The translations under genes and the position numbers were made by a program. From NCBI GenBank assembly GCA_007123975.1, contig SLFZ01000091.1, forward strand, positions 1 to 5,585: 5,585 nucleotides of DNA. The letters run 5' to 3'. The notes under the pieces were generated by a model, which was not told the DNA's origin, did not search any database, and saw only the letters and a program-made list of their open reading frames with translations. Below are positions 1 through 5,585 of this stretch, piece after piece. The DNA is from Candidatus Izemoplasma sp. (GTDB lineage Bacteria; Bacillota_I; Bacilli_A; Izemoplasmatales; Izemoplasmataceae). How positions within the stretch are numbered: the stretch's first letter is position 1; each line of letters starts with the position of its first letter.

Positions 1-2100
1 CCGCTTGAGTACGCGACAATGCCCGCGTATGACCTCACCGTCTACGCCGCCTTCATTGAAGCGGTCATGGTCACGGTCAGCTTTGAGACCGGCCTTGGAG
101 AAGAACTCGCACCAATTGAGGTTATCGCAGGCGAAGCCTTGCCAGAAGGCACAGCCGCCGTGCGTACGCAAATGGACTTTGCCGGCTGGTATCTCGATGA
201 GGAACTTACCATCTATTTCGATGCCGCAACCCCCATCCACGACGACGTGACCCTGTACGCTGCCTACGGAACCGAAGGCCTTGCCTACGAGCCAATCGAT
301 GGCGGCTACGCCGTCTCCATTGGCGATGCGACCGCCGACGCAATCATCATCCCCGCACGTCACCAAGGCATAAAAGTTATCGCCATTCAAGATAACGGCT
401 TCGCAAGCAACGACTCAATTGAAAACGTCATCCTTCCCAAAACGTTGACAACCATTGGTGAATACGCCTTCTGGTCCGTCACCGAACTCACAAGCATCAC
501 CATCCCAAGCACCGTCACAACCATTGGCGTTGGCGCATTTTGGGGCGCTGAGAAGCTAGAAGAAATCACCTTTGAAGATGATTCTCAACTGACCACCATC
601 GAGGATTATGCCTTCTTTGAAATCGGGCCGTTTACCGAACTGACGTTGCCTGATGCCTTAATCACCATCGGCGATGGCGCGTTTTACTACCCGACCAAAC
701 TCGAAACCCTTCATATTCCTGAAAACGTCGAAGTGATTGGTGATTTTGCCTTCTTCTACGCGCTTGAACTCACAGAAATCACCTACGCCGACAACCCGGC
801 GCTTCATACGATTGGCGACGAAGCCTTCAAAGGCGCCGTGTCGCTTGAAGCCATTTACATCCCCGCAAGCGTCCACACCCTCGGCTTCAACGCTTTCCGA
901 GGCGCCGTCCAAGCGACCACGCTTGCATTCGGCGAAGGAAGCCAACTTACCGTCATCGAGTGGCGTGCGTTTTCAGAACTCGAGTCGGTCACCGAGATCG
1001 TCCTTCCACCGCTAATTGAAACCATTGAAATCGCCGCGTTTAAAAACGCCCTCTCCCTTGAAAGCATCATCCTCCCCGAGGGTCTCACCACAATTGAAGT
1101 AAGTGCGTTTGAGAACACCGAATCACTTGAAACCATCCTCCTCCCAGACACGCTCATCGCCATCGGTCAAGACGCCTTTAAGCATAGCGCATTAGCCTCG
1201 ATTACACTGCCAGATGGTCTCGAAACCATCGGCGACACCGCCTTCAAAGGCACGGCCCTGGGCGAGGTTCATATCCCAGCGTCCCTCACCGAGCTTGGCG
1301 CCGGTGCGTTTGAAGACGCACACCTCCTCACAGCGGTCACCTTTGACGATGATGTGCAGTTCACCGAACTTCACACCGACACCTTCGCAGGCACCGCGAT
1401 TGACACGTTCCGCTTGCCCGCCTCCGTCGACGTCGTTCATCCTCATGCCTTTGATGGTGTCAGCACCTTAACCACCATCACCGTGCAAGATGGAAACAGT
1501 CATTACCAGGCCATCGATGACGTGCTCTTCACCATCGACATGACCACGCTTAAGCTCTTTCCGATGGACAAAGCCATCACCAGCTACACCGTCCCGAATG
1601 GCGTCATCGCCATCGACCACGGGGCGTTCGCGCTCAACCAACACCTCGAGGTTGTCTTCTTACCGGATTCGCTTGAAGCGATCGGTGAGCGCGCCTTCCA
1701 GATGGCCGAATCACTCACCACCATCGAGATTCCAAAGACTGTCTCAGAACTCGGTGCCCTCGCGTTTCACTTCGCCGAGGCGCTCACCGATGTGACCTTA
1801 CACGAAGATTCCGAACTCACCATCATTGAACAGTTTACCTTCTATGGCTCCGGCATCACCTCCGTTGAGATTCCTTTCAATGTCGAGACGATTCGCGATC
1901 ACGCCTTTGGGCTCACCCCGCTGATGTTGATTACGGTGCACCGCTTCGCCGACGGCGAAGGCACCTCCATCAGCAACGCCACCTTCGGCCTGCTTTCAAG
2001 CGAAGCCGAGATCCGCGTGCCAGAGGGCGCACGTTCTACCTACATCGAGATGATTTTCTGGTCCAACTTGGAGCACCAAATCGTCGAGATGGACGAGTAA
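1..2100 (+). CDS. BspA-type leucine-rich repeat surface protein with InlB B-like repeats, 5'-truncated by the window
   Basis: The reading frame is open from the first base (PLEYAT before the first visible Met at 19), so the true start lies upstream; 699 codons are visible before TAA. The fragment begins with the typical end of an InlB/Listeria-Bacteroides repeat (MPAYDLTVYAAF). A complete second such repeat follows, ending in FAGWYLDEE...VTLYAAYG. After a linker (GLAYEPIDGGYAVSIG) come about 22 LRR_5/BspA-type repeats built on the pattern AFxxxxxLxxIxIPxxVxxIG, then a cap (VPEGARSTY...FWSNLEHQ). The product is visibly rich in Asp and Glu. There is no LPXTG motif, transmembrane segment or charged tail at the C-terminus, so any signal peptide or anchor would be in the missing N-terminal part. 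Families with this make-up are usually secreted or surface-exposed and mediate adhesion or protein binding; the ligand here is unknown. The architecture is clear, but the role is inferred. Confidence 0.9.
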   Translation, partial: PLEYATMPAYDLTVYAAFIEAVMVTVSFETGLGEELAPIEVIAGEALPEGTAAVRTQMDFAGWYLDEELTIYFDAATPIHDDVTLYAAYGTEGLAYEPIDGGYAVSIGDATADAIIIPARHQGIKVIAIQDNGFASNDSIENVILPKTLTTIGEYAFWSVTELTSITIPSTVTTIGVGAFWGAEKLEEITFEDDSQLTTIEDYAFFEIGPFTELTLPDALITIGDGAFYYPTKLETLHIPENVEVIGDFAFFYALELTEITYADNPALHTIGDEAFKGAVSLEAIYIPASVHTLGFNAFRGAVQATTLAFGEGSQLTVIEWRAFSELESVTEIVLPPLIETIEIAAFKNALSLESIILPEGLTTIEVSAFENTESLETILLPDTLIAIGQDAFKHSALASITLPDGLETIGDTAFKGTALGEVHIPASLTELGAGAFEDAHLLTAVTFDDDVQFTELHTDTFAGTAIDTFRLPASVDVVHPHAFDGVSTLTTITVQDGNSHYQAIDDVLFTIDMTTLKLFPMDKAITSYTVPNGVIAIDHGAFALNQHLEVVFLPDSLEAIGERAFQMAESLTTIEIPKTVSELGALAFHFAEALTDVTLHEDSELTIIEQFTFYGSGITSVEIPFNVETIRDHAFGLTPLMLITVHRFADGEGTSISNATFGLLSSEAEIRVPEGARSTYIEMIFWSNLEHQIVEMDE
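64..270 (+). repeat. InlB B-like (Listeria-Bacteroides, Flg_new) repeat domain
   Basis: About 69 residues with the family's landmarks: a VTVSFETG opening strand, a central 'G.ALPEG' turn, the signature FAGWYLDEELT, and a terminal DDVTLYAAY strand. The residues just before it (MPAYDLTVYAAF, positions 19-54) are the end of a preceding repeat of the same type, so at least two stood in tandem. Such small beta-grasp-like modules usually act as stalks or spacers in surface proteins. Confidence 0.8.
391..2043 (+). repeat. Array of about 22 BspA-type (LRR_5) leucine-rich repeats
   Basis: Counting from DNGF at 391, each unit begins with xxAF (variants GF, TF) and ends with a TIG-like turn. Most units are 23 residues. 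Five units (3, 6, 8, 14 and 19) are 25 residues and replace the 'IPxxV' strand with an acidic segment such as FEDDSQLTTIE. Four units (12, 13, 15 and 20) are 22 residues. Unit 16 is interrupted by an island at about 1489-1596 (DGNSHYQAIDDVLFT...), a known feature of BspA-like proteins. The copies have diverged at DNA level, so they are old duplications rather than a freshly expanded tract. Confidence 0.88.
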
Positions 2101-2105
2101 AACAC

Positions 2106-2137
2106 AAAAAAAGCTGCACCGGCCGGTGCAGCTTTTT
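2106..2137. terminator. Bidirectional intrinsic terminator between convergent genes
   Basis: Positions 2108-2137 form a perfect 30-bp palindrome with arms AAAAAGCTGCACCGG and CCGGTGCAGCTTTTT. The GC-rich stem is followed by five T on the + strand (2133-2137) and by seven T read on the - strand (complement of 2106-2112). It lies between the stop of the leucine-rich repeat gene (2100) and the stop of pmbA (2148), so one element can end both transcripts. Confidence 0.92.
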
Positions 2138-2147
2138 GATGGGTTGT

Positions 2148-3461
2148 TTATTCGCCGGAGACGACGAGCGACTTGATTTTGAGCGATGGGCTTCCGATGA
2201 AGGAGAAGCCGAACTTGAGGTCGTCGCAGACCTCGGTGACGTTTTGTAGGAGTTCGAGGTAGTTCCCGGCGACGGTGATGAGGGCGACGGGCTTGACGAT
2301 TTTGCCGTCTTCCACATAGAAGCCGTTGGCTTGGAGGCTGAAGTCGGCGCTGATCGGGTTGGTGCCCGAGTGGGTGCCGGCGAGATCGGTGATGATCATG
2401 CCTTTCTTCATGCCTTTAATCGCGTCTTCACGGCGCGTTTTGCCCGGTTCAATGTAGAAATTGGTCGGGGCCACGCTGCCTGAGAAGCCGTTACCGGTTG
2501 ACTCGGTGTCGGCTTTCTTGGCAGTCTTAAGGTTGTGTAAGTAGCCGGTGAGTTTTCCGTTTGAAATCATTTCTTTGTGGCGCGTTGCGACGCCTTCGTC
2601 ATCAAACGATCCGCTGCGCGGGCTGCCTTTGCGGAAGGGGTTGTCGACGATGGTGATGAGGTCTGAAGCGATCGTGTCGCCGACTTTGTTGATGAGTTTG
2701 GACATGCCTTTTTGCACGCTTTCGGCGCTAAACATCGAGACATATGCCGCAAGCAGTGAGGCGCTCGCGTCATTCTCAAGCAAAATTTCATAAGGCCCTG
2801 ACTTGATCGGCTTGGCGCCAAGTTGTGCGGTGGACTTTTCGACGGCGGTCTTGGCGATTTGGTCAAGGTCAAAGTCCTTAGGATCATTGGACATCACAAA
2901 CTCATAATGCGTTCGTGAGTCGCCGTCTTCACGGGCGACGGCGTAGGCGATAAACGCGGCGCCGTTGGCGTCTTTTTCAAGCTTCAAGCCCTTTGAGTTT
3001 TCCAGCAACACACGGGTGCGCTCTTGGCGGTACATCGCCGTTGAGATGTCGATGCGTTTGTCGCGTTCGCTGATTTTCTTCTCAAGCGCGAAGGCGTTTT
3101 CCATCGCCGTTTTCACATCGAGTTTTTCGAGGTCTTCGTTTAAGAGTCCGTCGATTTCCTCGTACTTTTCGCTTCCTGCGAATATGAAGACTTCATCTTG
3201 CGATTCGATAAGCGAGGCGCTTTTGATGATGTCATCGACCCAGGTCTCAAAATGGGTTTCGCTGATGTCTTCGGTTTTGAGTTTGCCCATCTTGCCTTGG
3301 TAGATGCCGGTGATGGTAAGTTCTTGGGTGCTCGACATTTGGTGTTTGTCAAGGTCGCCTTTGAAGACGTCGATGTCTAGGGATTGTGCGTCTTTTAAGT
3401 AGATCTGGATGTCTTCAATGCCTTTTTCCTTGGCGAGGTCAAAGAGTCGTTGGAAGTTCAC
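2148..3461 (-). CDS. pmbA: TldE/PmbA, partner subunit of the TldD/TldE metalloprotease
   Basis: The product has 437 residues, near the family's usual length of about 450. Recognisable family segments are SYLxx-like GKLTGYLHNLKTAKK (about residues 302-316), STGNG (321-325), NFYIEPG (334-340) and the hallmark THSGTNPISADFSLQANG (363-380), followed by ITVAGNYLELLQNV. There is no HExxxH motif, as expected for the TldE half; in characterised systems it forms a heterodimer with TldD, which carries the zinc. The pair cleaves unfolded peptides in the cytoplasm; in Escherichia coli it matures microcin B17 and degrades the CcdA antitoxin. The start is GTG at 3461, set by a strong AAGGAGG 7 nt upstream. 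It overlaps the tldD stop by 4 bp, so translation is probably coupled. The stop is TAA. Confidence 0.95.
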   Translation of the reverse strand: MNFQRLFDLAKEKGIEDIQIYLKDAQSLDIDVFKGDLDKHQMSSTQELTITGIYQGKMGKLKTEDISETHFETWVDDIIKSASLIESQDEVFIFAGSEKYEEIDGLLNEDLEKLDVKTAMENAFALEKKISERDKRIDISTAMYRQERTRVLLENSKGLKLEKDANGAAFIAYAVAREDGDSRTHYEFVMSNDPKDFDLDQIAKTAVEKSTAQLGAKPIKSGPYEILLENDASASLLAAYVSMFSAESVQKGMSKLINKVGDTIASDLITIVDNPFRKGSPRSGSFDDEGVATRHKEMISNGKLTGYLHNLKTAKKADTESTGNGFSGSVAPTNFYIEPGKTRREDAIKGMKKGMIITDLAGTHSGTNPISADFSLQANGFYVEDGKIVKPVALITVAGNYLELLQNVTEVCDDLKFGFSFIGSPSLKIKSLVVSGE

Positions 3462-4852
3462 GCGGATTCCTCCTTTCGTCCGCCGACGGTCATGCTAGAG
3501 ACGCGGACGGTCGGTTGACCGACGTCGGTCGGGATGGAGCCGGATACGCTTCCGCACATGCCTTGGGCACGGAGAAGGTTGTTGCCGACCATGTCGATTT
3601 TCTTCAGTGCGTCTTTGCCCGACCCGATCAGGGTCGCGCCTTTGACGGGCTCGGCGATTTTGCCGTCACGAATCATGTAGCCTTCCATGACCGCAAAGTT
3701 GAAGTCGCCGGTGGCGGGTTGTACAGAGCCGCCGCCCATTTTCTTGGCGTAGAGTCCATACTTGGTGGCGGCGATGATTTCGTCAAAGGTCGAATCGCCG
3801 TTGTCGATGTAGGTGTTGCTCATGCGTGAGGTCGGGGCGAACTTGTACGACTCACGACGACCGGAACCGGTCGATTGTTCGTTCATGCGACGGCCGTTTA
3901 AGTGGTCGATCATGTAGGTGTTCAAGACGCCGTCTTTGATGAGGACGCGGCGTGTTTGTTCGCGGCCTTCATCATCGTAATTGGCGCTACCCCAGGCGTT
4001 TTCAATGGTGCCATCGTCAATGGCGCTCACAATGGGATTGGCGATTTGCTCGCCTTTTTTGCCGCTGAAGACGCTGGCGTTTTTGGCGACGGACGTGGCT
4101 TCTAAGCTGTGGCCACAGGCCTCATGGAAAATGACGCCACCAAAGCCGTTGTCGATGACAACCGGCATCGTGCCGCTTGGGCACTCTTCGGCATGAAGCA
4201 TGGTCACGGCGACGCGTGAAGCTTCTTTGGCCGCTTCTTCGACACTGAAGGTGTCGTAGAACTCGAATCCATAGTGCCCACCCGGTCCGTTGAAGCCGCT
4301 TTGCATGTCTTTGCCATCTGAGGCAACGCTGTGAATGCCTAAGCGGGTGCGGACGCGTTGATCGCTGACGTAGATGTCGTCGCTGCTTGCGATCCAAACG
4401 TTTTGGACGTAGTCCATGTAGCTAACAGAGACTTGTTTGATCTCGTCGCTGTAGCCACGTGCCGCTTCGTTGGTACGTTTAACAATCGCGACTTTTTCCT
4501 TCATGTCGACGGTGTCGGGCATCCGTTTAATCTGATGCGCCTTGCCTTGTTTCATGGTGCCGAGTTTCACCTCGCCAAGTGCGCGTTCCCCAGGGAACGA
4601 CTTGGCAAGATCGCGTGCCAAGGCAATCATGTCGTCATGGTTTTTGCTGTTGGTGTACCCATAGACGCTTTGATACCCTTTGGCGATGCGAACGCCGATG
4701 CCTTGGATGTGGTTGTTGACCGCTTGTTCGATCGTGTTGCTTTGCAACATGACCGCGGTTTGCTTTTTGTCTTCCACAAACACTTCGGCGAAGTCGGCGC
4801 TGCTTTCAAGCGCGGTGTTAAGGATGCGCTCGAGTAGCTGCTTGTCTAACAT
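3458..4852 (-). CDS. tldD: TldD, zinc metalloprotease subunit of the TldD/TldE complex
   Basis: The product has 464 residues, close to the family norm (about 480 in Escherichia coli). The zinc-binding motif HEACGH is at residues 243-248 within GGVIFHEACGHSLEA. The C-terminal cysteine proposed as a further zinc ligand is C433 in GMCGS, followed by the family ending VGQPTVRVSSMTVGG. Other family blocks are SVFSGKKGE, DDGTIENAWGSANYDDEG, STGSGRRESY, YGLYAKKMGGGSVQP and EPVKGATLIGSG. All key residues are present, so the enzyme should be active. It acts in the cytoplasm with TldE on unstructured or modified peptides. The ATG at 4852 is preceded by AAGGAGG at 4865-4859 with 6 nt spacing, and an in-frame TAG lies shortly upstream. 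It is the first gene of a two-gene operon with pmbA (GTGA overlap). The substrate in this organism is not evident; no small precursor peptide gene is visible beside it. Confidence 0.96.
   Translation of the reverse strand: MLDKQLLERILNTALESSADFAEVFVEDKKQTAVMLQSNTIEQAVNNHIQGIGVRIAKGYQSVYGYTNSKNHDDMIALARDLAKSFPGERALGEVKLGTMKQGKAHQIKRMPDTVDMKEKVAIVKRTNEAARGYSDEIKQVSVSYMDYVQNVWIASSDDIYVSDQRVRTRLGIHSVASDGKDMQSGFNGPGGHYGFEFYDTFSVEEAAKEASRVAVTMLHAEECPSGTMPVVIDNGFGGVIFHEACGHSLEATSVAKNASVFSGKKGEQIANPIVSAIDDGTIENAWGSANYDDEGREQTRRVLIKDGVLNTYMIDHLNGRRMNEQSTGSGRRESYKFAPTSRMSNTYIDNGDSTFDEIIAATKYGLYAKKMGGGSVQPATGDFNFAVMEGYMIRDGKIAEPVKGATLIGSGKDALKKIDMVGNNLLRAQGMCGSVSGSIPTDVGQPTVRVSSMTVGGRKEESA
3469..3475 (-). 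promoter_or_regulatory. Ribosome binding site of pmbA, inside the end of tldD
   Basis: Read on the - strand this is AAGGAGG, 7 nt before the GTG start of pmbA. It lies in the codons for the last residues of TldD (RKEES). It decides the GTG start: the next in-frame Met is around residue 42, which would lose conserved N-terminal sequence. Confidence 0.88.
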
Positions 4853-4880
4853 AGTTTTCCTCCTTGATATGGTTACCTAA

Positions 4881-4896
4881 AGCACATTATAGCACA
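4881..4896 (-). repeat. Direct TGTGCT repeat bracketing the tldD -10 box
   Basis: Read on the - strand, TGTGCTATAATGTGCT contains two TGTGCT hexamers exactly 10 bp apart, one helical turn. They share their edge bases with the TATAAT box. A third copy lies at 4991-4996, as part of a 9-bp match (AGCACACTT on the + strand at 4891-4899 and 4991-4999). It could be an operator or a chance arrangement. Confidence 0.4.
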
Positions 4897-4914
4897 CTTC
4901 CATAAAAATAGTTA
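4886..4914 (-). promoter_or_regulatory. Extended -10 promoter of the tldD-pmbA operon
   Basis: On the - strand, TATAAT (4891-4886) is a perfect -10 hexamer preceded by TG at the extended -10 position (TGCTATAAT). The -35 region at the standard 17-nt spacing (4914-4909, TAACTA) is poor, which an extended -10 can compensate for. Initiation about 7 nt downstream would give a leader of roughly 25-30 nt containing only the tldD ribosome binding site, so there is no room for a riboswitch or attenuator. Confidence 0.72.
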
Positions 4915-5009
4915 GCCCCAACCTAACCTTATGCCCAAAACACGTTTAATTATTGCTTACACAACACGCTTCACGCCCCTTAACCACACGAGCACACTTT
5001 CTATCTCAT

Positions 5010-5038
5010 AAAAACGCGCACTAGCTAAGCGCGCGTTT
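5010..5038 (-). terminator. Intrinsic terminator of pyrG, overlapping its last codons
   Basis: On the - strand AAACGCGCGCT (5038-5028) pairs with AGTGCGCGTTT (5022-5012), with one G-U pair and a 5-nt loop (TAGCT), followed by a run of five T (5014-5010). The 5' arm encodes the last residues of PyrG and the stop codon TAG (5023-5021) spans the end of the loop and the start of the 3' arm. It separates pyrG from the tldD promoter about 100 bp downstream. Confidence 0.82.
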
Positions 5039-5585
5039 GATGAACTCCGTGAACAATGGATGGGGCCGTTGCGGCCTCGATAAAAACTCGGGATGAAACT
5101 GCACCGCAACGAAGAAGGGATGGGTGGTCAGTTCGATGATTTCCACGAGGTTCTTCTCGGGGTTAATCCCGGAAAAAACCATGCCATGGTCTTCGAATAT
5201 TTTCCGGTAGTCGTTGTTAAACTCGTAGCGATGCCGGTGGCGTTCGTGAATGATGGACTTTCCGTACGCCTTATGCGCAAGCGTGCCTTCAGTCAGTTTG
5301 CACGCGTACGCCCCAAGGCGCATCGTGCCACCTTTGTCGGTGTCGTCAGACTGCCCTTCTAAGAAGTTGATGACCGCATGCGGTGTTTCTGGGTTGATTT
5401 CATAGGATGAAGCACCTTCAAGCCCGCAGACGTTTTGCGCGAACTCGATGGTCGCCAGCTGCATCCCATAACAGAGCCCTAAGAAAGGTATCTGTTTCTC
5501 ACGGGCATAGGTAATCGCCCGCATCTTGCCTTCGGTGGCGCGTTTACCAAAGCCACCGGGCACAACGATGCCCGCGACGTCACCA
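5021..5585 (-). CDS. pyrG: CTP synthase, C-terminal glutaminase part (5' end beyond the window)
   Basis: CTP synthase converts UTP, ATP and glutamine to CTP in the cytoplasm, the last step of pyrimidine nucleotide synthesis. The visible 187 residues belong to the class I glutamine amidotransferase domain. They include the oxyanion region VPGGFGKR, the nucleophile elbow FLGLCYGMQ (Cys codon 5471-5473), GGTMRLGAYACKL, the CTP synthase signature ERHRHRYEFN, and the catalytic His and Glu in VQFHPEF (codons 5093-5095 and 5087-5089). The frame stays open to the window edge (GDVAGIV before the internal GTG at 5563), so that GTG is not the start. About two thirds of the protein, including the synthetase domain, is missing, since full proteins have about 540 residues. 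The sequence after the Cys (LATIEFAQNV, VFSG, SRPQRPHPLF) resembles Bacillus-type PyrG. The elbow reads CYGMQ rather than the common CLGMQ. The stop is TAG inside the terminator hairpin. Confidence 0.97.
   Translation of the reverse strand, partial: GDVAGIVVPGGFGKRATEGKMRAITYAREKQIPFLGLCYGMQLATIEFAQNVCGLEGASSYEINPETPHAVINFLEGQSDDTDKGGTMRLGAYACKLTEGTLAHKAYGKSIIHERHRHRYEFNNDYRKIFEDHGMVFSGINPEKNLVEIIELTTHPFFVAVQFHPEFLSRPQRPHPLFTEFIKRALS

Noticed and set aside
19..21. ATG at 19 as the true start of the leucine-rich repeat protein
   Set aside because: The frame is open to base 1, there is no ribosome binding site, and the Met belongs to the conserved end of an InlB-type repeat (MPAYDLTVYA).
658..1163. 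Open frames on the - strand opposite the leucine-rich repeat gene
   Set aside because: The repeated codon pattern of the sense gene keeps these frames free of stops; there is no start signal or recognisable product.
3386..3829. Open frame of 147 codons on the + strand opposite tldD and pmbA
   Set aside because: It lies antisense to two well-recognised genes, has no ribosome binding site I can see, and its composition is a by-product of the codon bias of the real genes.
4358..4837. Open frame of 159 codons on the + strand opposite tldD
   Set aside because: It is fully antisense to the conserved N-terminal half of TldD and its product resembles nothing I recognise.
4853..5020. Small peptide gene (possible TldD/TldE substrate) in the gap before tldD
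   Set aside because: Candidate frames on the - strand are under 10 codons and have no ribosome binding site; the gap is explained by the pyrG terminator and the tldD promoter.
5561..5563. GTG at 5563 as a start for pyrG
   Set aside because: The frame continues upstream with the conserved GDVAGIV preceding VPGGFG, so the codon is internal.

Overview
The window looks like chromosomal DNA of a bacterium of moderate GC content (judged by eye, a little over half) with Bacillota-like features. The ribosome binding sites are strong (AAGGAGG in front of both complete genes), and the visible CTP synthase segment resembles Bacillus-type PyrG by recall (RHRHRYEFNN, VFSG, LVEIIEL, SRP). The surface protein combines InlB-type B repeats with BspA-type leucine-rich repeats, a combination common in Bacillota and Mycoplasmatota. 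TGA is used as a stop codon (end of tldD) and tryptophan is TGG, so this is not a TGA=Trp mollicute. I cannot place the organism more precisely.

Layout. Positions 1-2100 (+) hold the 3' part of a large, probably exported repeat protein. It has the end of one InlB B-like repeat, one complete B-like repeat, a linker, about 22 BspA-type leucine-rich repeats and a short C-terminal cap. A perfect 30-bp palindrome flanked by A and T runs lies in the 47 bp between this gene and its convergent neighbour and should terminate both. Positions 2148-4852 (-) hold a two-gene operon, tldD then pmbA (tldE), encoding the two halves of the TldD/TldE metalloprotease. The genes overlap by 4 bp (GTGA), and a clear extended -10 promoter lies in front of tldD. 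Positions 5021-5585 (-) hold the C-terminal glutaminase part of pyrG (CTP synthase), which runs off the right edge. Its terminator hairpin starts inside its last codons and separates it from the tldD operon.

Function. PyrG makes CTP from UTP using ammonia from glutamine. TldD/TldE degrades or matures unstructured peptides in the cytoplasm. The leucine-rich protein is most likely an extracellular adhesion or recognition protein. The three units appear independent in transcription and I see no evidence of a shared pathway. No RNA gene, mobile element or CRISPR array was found. The window is mostly ordinary. The points most worth a second look are the repeat bracketing the tldD promoter, the absence of any visible substrate for TldD/TldE, and the architecture of the repeat protein.
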